Source of the DNA: a virus
Virus record (IMG/VR): IMGVR_UViG_3300028115_000121
Location: 1-23,347 of that record
Length of the DNA: 23,347 bases
Strand: one strand, 5' to 3'
Shown piece after piece: positions 22,234 through 23,347 of the stretch; the stretch's first letter is position 1; each line of letters begins with the position of its first letter. Position numbers and translations under genes: made by a program. The notes under the pieces are model-generated. The model was not told the origin of the DNA. It ran no database searches and worked only from the letters and a program-made list of their open reading frames with translations.

Positions 22234-23347
22234 CACAACTAATAGATTTAGGTAAATTAAGATTTCACTTTGCTGGTGACTGGGCTTCTGGAACCACATA
22301 TGAATCAAATGATATTGTTAAGTATGGTGGTAATGTATATGTCTATACCTATGCATTAAAATCAGCTGGAGTTCTTCCTACCGACGAATCACGCTGGGCG
22401 TTGATGATCGAAGGATTTAATTTCGAAGGTGAGTTTGATACAGCTGTAAACTATAAGATTGGTGATACAGTAGCACACGGTGGTGTTGTTTATGTGTCGA
22501 TCAAAGATTCTTTCAATATTACTCCTCCAAATGCAACATATTGGAGCCGCTTCTTAGACGGTATTCAATACGAAGGCGAATACGATGCGAACACATTCTA
22601 TCAAAAGAATGATGTTGTTGCTTACGGTGGTTCAGTCTTTGTTGCAAAACAAGATACTACAAACAATCTTCCAACTGATACAGTTTTCTGGGACAAGTTT
22701 GTTGAAGGTGTAAGCCCATCTGGTGTCTATAACGAAGCAACCGATTATGTACCAAATGACCTTGTAGCTTACGGCGCAAACATTTACCGTGCTAAAGTAG
22801 AGACTACAGGCAATCCTCCTTCTGATACTGCATATTGGGAACTTTATGTTGGCGGTATTAAGTTCTTAGGACAATACGACAACGTAACAGAATATTACGT
22901 AAACGACGTTGTTGCTTATGGTAATACAATATACCGTGCACGTGAAACACAAACATCAGTTCTTCCAACAGACACAAATGGTTGGGAAAAATTAACTGGT
23001 GGTATTGCTTTCCAAGGTTCATGGGATGTTGGAACTACTTACTATGATGGCGATGTCGTTGCTTATGGTAATGAATCATATCGTTCTATTACAACACAAA
23101 CTGGCGTAAATCCAACTGGTTCTGCTGATTGGATTCTTTACGGTGCTGGTACTTCTTACAAAGGTAATTACTCAAACGCTACCACATATTACATTGGTGA
23201 TATTGTTAGTTATGGTGGTAATACCTATATTGCTACTATTGAGACTGCAGGAAACGTTCCTACAGATACCAATAGCTGGAATCCTTTTGCTGCTGGCTTC
23301 TCATACGAAGGAGTCTATGCTAGTACTACACAATATTACATCGGTCA
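22230..23347 (+). CDS. Fibre with tandem chitin/carbohydrate-binding-like repeats (3' truncated by window edge)
   Basis: The frame opens at an ATG that overlaps the preceding stop and is still open at the right edge (372 complete codons). After MTQLIDLGKLR the protein is a string of 49-residue units, the first with two extra residues. The consensus is (Y/F)xGxYDxxTxYxxNDVVAYG, then xxYxAxxxT, a PTDT or PPxxT, and W near the end. Aromatic and Trp positions with an ND/GD-V-V-xYG-G core resemble CBM5/12-type chitin-binding modules, which bind polysaccharides through exposed aromatics. This would make the protein a glycan-binding tail fibre or an extended shaft. Seven complete units and the start of an eighth are visible. 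The C-terminal tip, which may determine host range, is outside the window. Confidence 0.75.
   Translation, partial: MTQLIDLGKLRFHFAGDWASGTTYESNDIVKYGGNVYVYTYALKSAGVLPTDESRWALMIEGFNFEGEFDTAVNYKIGDTVAHGGVVYVSIKDSFNITPPNATYWSRFLDGIQYEGEYDANTFYQKNDVVAYGGSVFVAKQDTTNNLPTDTVFWDKFVEGVSPSGVYNEATDYVPNDLVAYGANIYRAKVETTGNPPSDTAYWELYVGGIKFLGQYDNVTEYYVNDVVAYGNTIYRARETQTSVLPTDTNGWEKLTGGIAFQGSWDVGTTYYDGDVVAYGNESYRSITTQTGVNPTGSADWILYGAGTSYKGNYSNATTYYIGDIVSYGGNTYIATIETAGNVPTDTNSWNPFAAGFSYEGVYASTTQYYIG
22263..23347 (+). repeat. Array of 49-residue (147-base) CBM5/12-like repeats
   Basis: Unit boundaries by protein alignment are 22263-22415 (51 residues), 22416-22562, 22563-22709, 22710-22856, 22857-23003, 23004-23150, 23151-23297 and a partial unit from 23298. 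The period of 147 bases is exact over six units. At DNA level, similarity is highest around the DVVAYG codons (near 22615, 22762, 22909 and 23056), while flanks are diverged. Confidence 0.88.

Noticed and set aside
22263-23347. CRISPR-like or tandem DNA repeat array
   Set aside because: The 147-base periodicity is a coding repeat in one open frame, with diverged DNA and conserved protein positions. There is no short identical repeat with unique spacers.

Overview
The window is a piece of the tail and baseplate module of a T4-like contractile-tailed phage (myovirus). All 21 genes lie on the + strand, are tightly packed with stop/start overlaps or gaps under 50 bases, and the DNA is AT-rich. 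The baseplate proteins match the T4 set (gp53, gp27-like hub, gp5 spike, gp25, gp6, gp7/gpI-like, gp8). The intergenic promoter motif TATAAATA is the T4 late promoter, which implies a phage sigma-55-type late transcription system. The structural proteins most resemble those of marine T4-like phages (a DUF4815 giant protein, expanded gp8, 'DPLAQSF' protein), so a marine bacterial host is likely. The host cannot be identified from this sequence.

Layout. Positions 1-9004 hold the baseplate. They run from the 3' end of a gp53-like wedge gene through the hub (gp27-like), the spike (gp5-like, without a lysozyme domain), gp25, gp6, a gp7/P2 gpI-like wedge protein, a small conserved tail protein and gp8. 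Positions 9048-16343 hold two large structural proteins: a 1745-residue DUF4815-type protein with a cysteine-repeat region, and a 595-residue 'DPLAQSF' protein. A small coiled-coil protein follows. Positions 16352-23347 are the accessory host-interaction part. It contains a fibre with a self-cleaving S74 chaperone domain, a small fibre-associated protein, an unusual Thr/Tyr-rich 492-residue protein and a tail-fibre assembly chaperone-like protein. After these come a 355-residue protein with KPHP and SEF motifs suggestive of capsule/GT-B-type glycosyltransferases, a zinc-ribbon protein, three short virion-type proteins, and a fibre made of 49-residue chitin/carbohydrate-binding-like repeats that runs off the right edge.

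How it works together. The left half would build the central hub and spike and the six wedges of the baseplate. The middle proteins would form the periphery that carries fibres. The right half supplies receptor-binding fibres and the factors that fold, trim or modify them. Seven TATAAATA sites (3090, 6857, 9006, 16274, 20855, 21619, 21631) divide the otherwise continuous operon into late transcription units. No terminators, tRNAs, insertion sequences or CRISPR arrays were seen, and no gap exceeds 50 bases.
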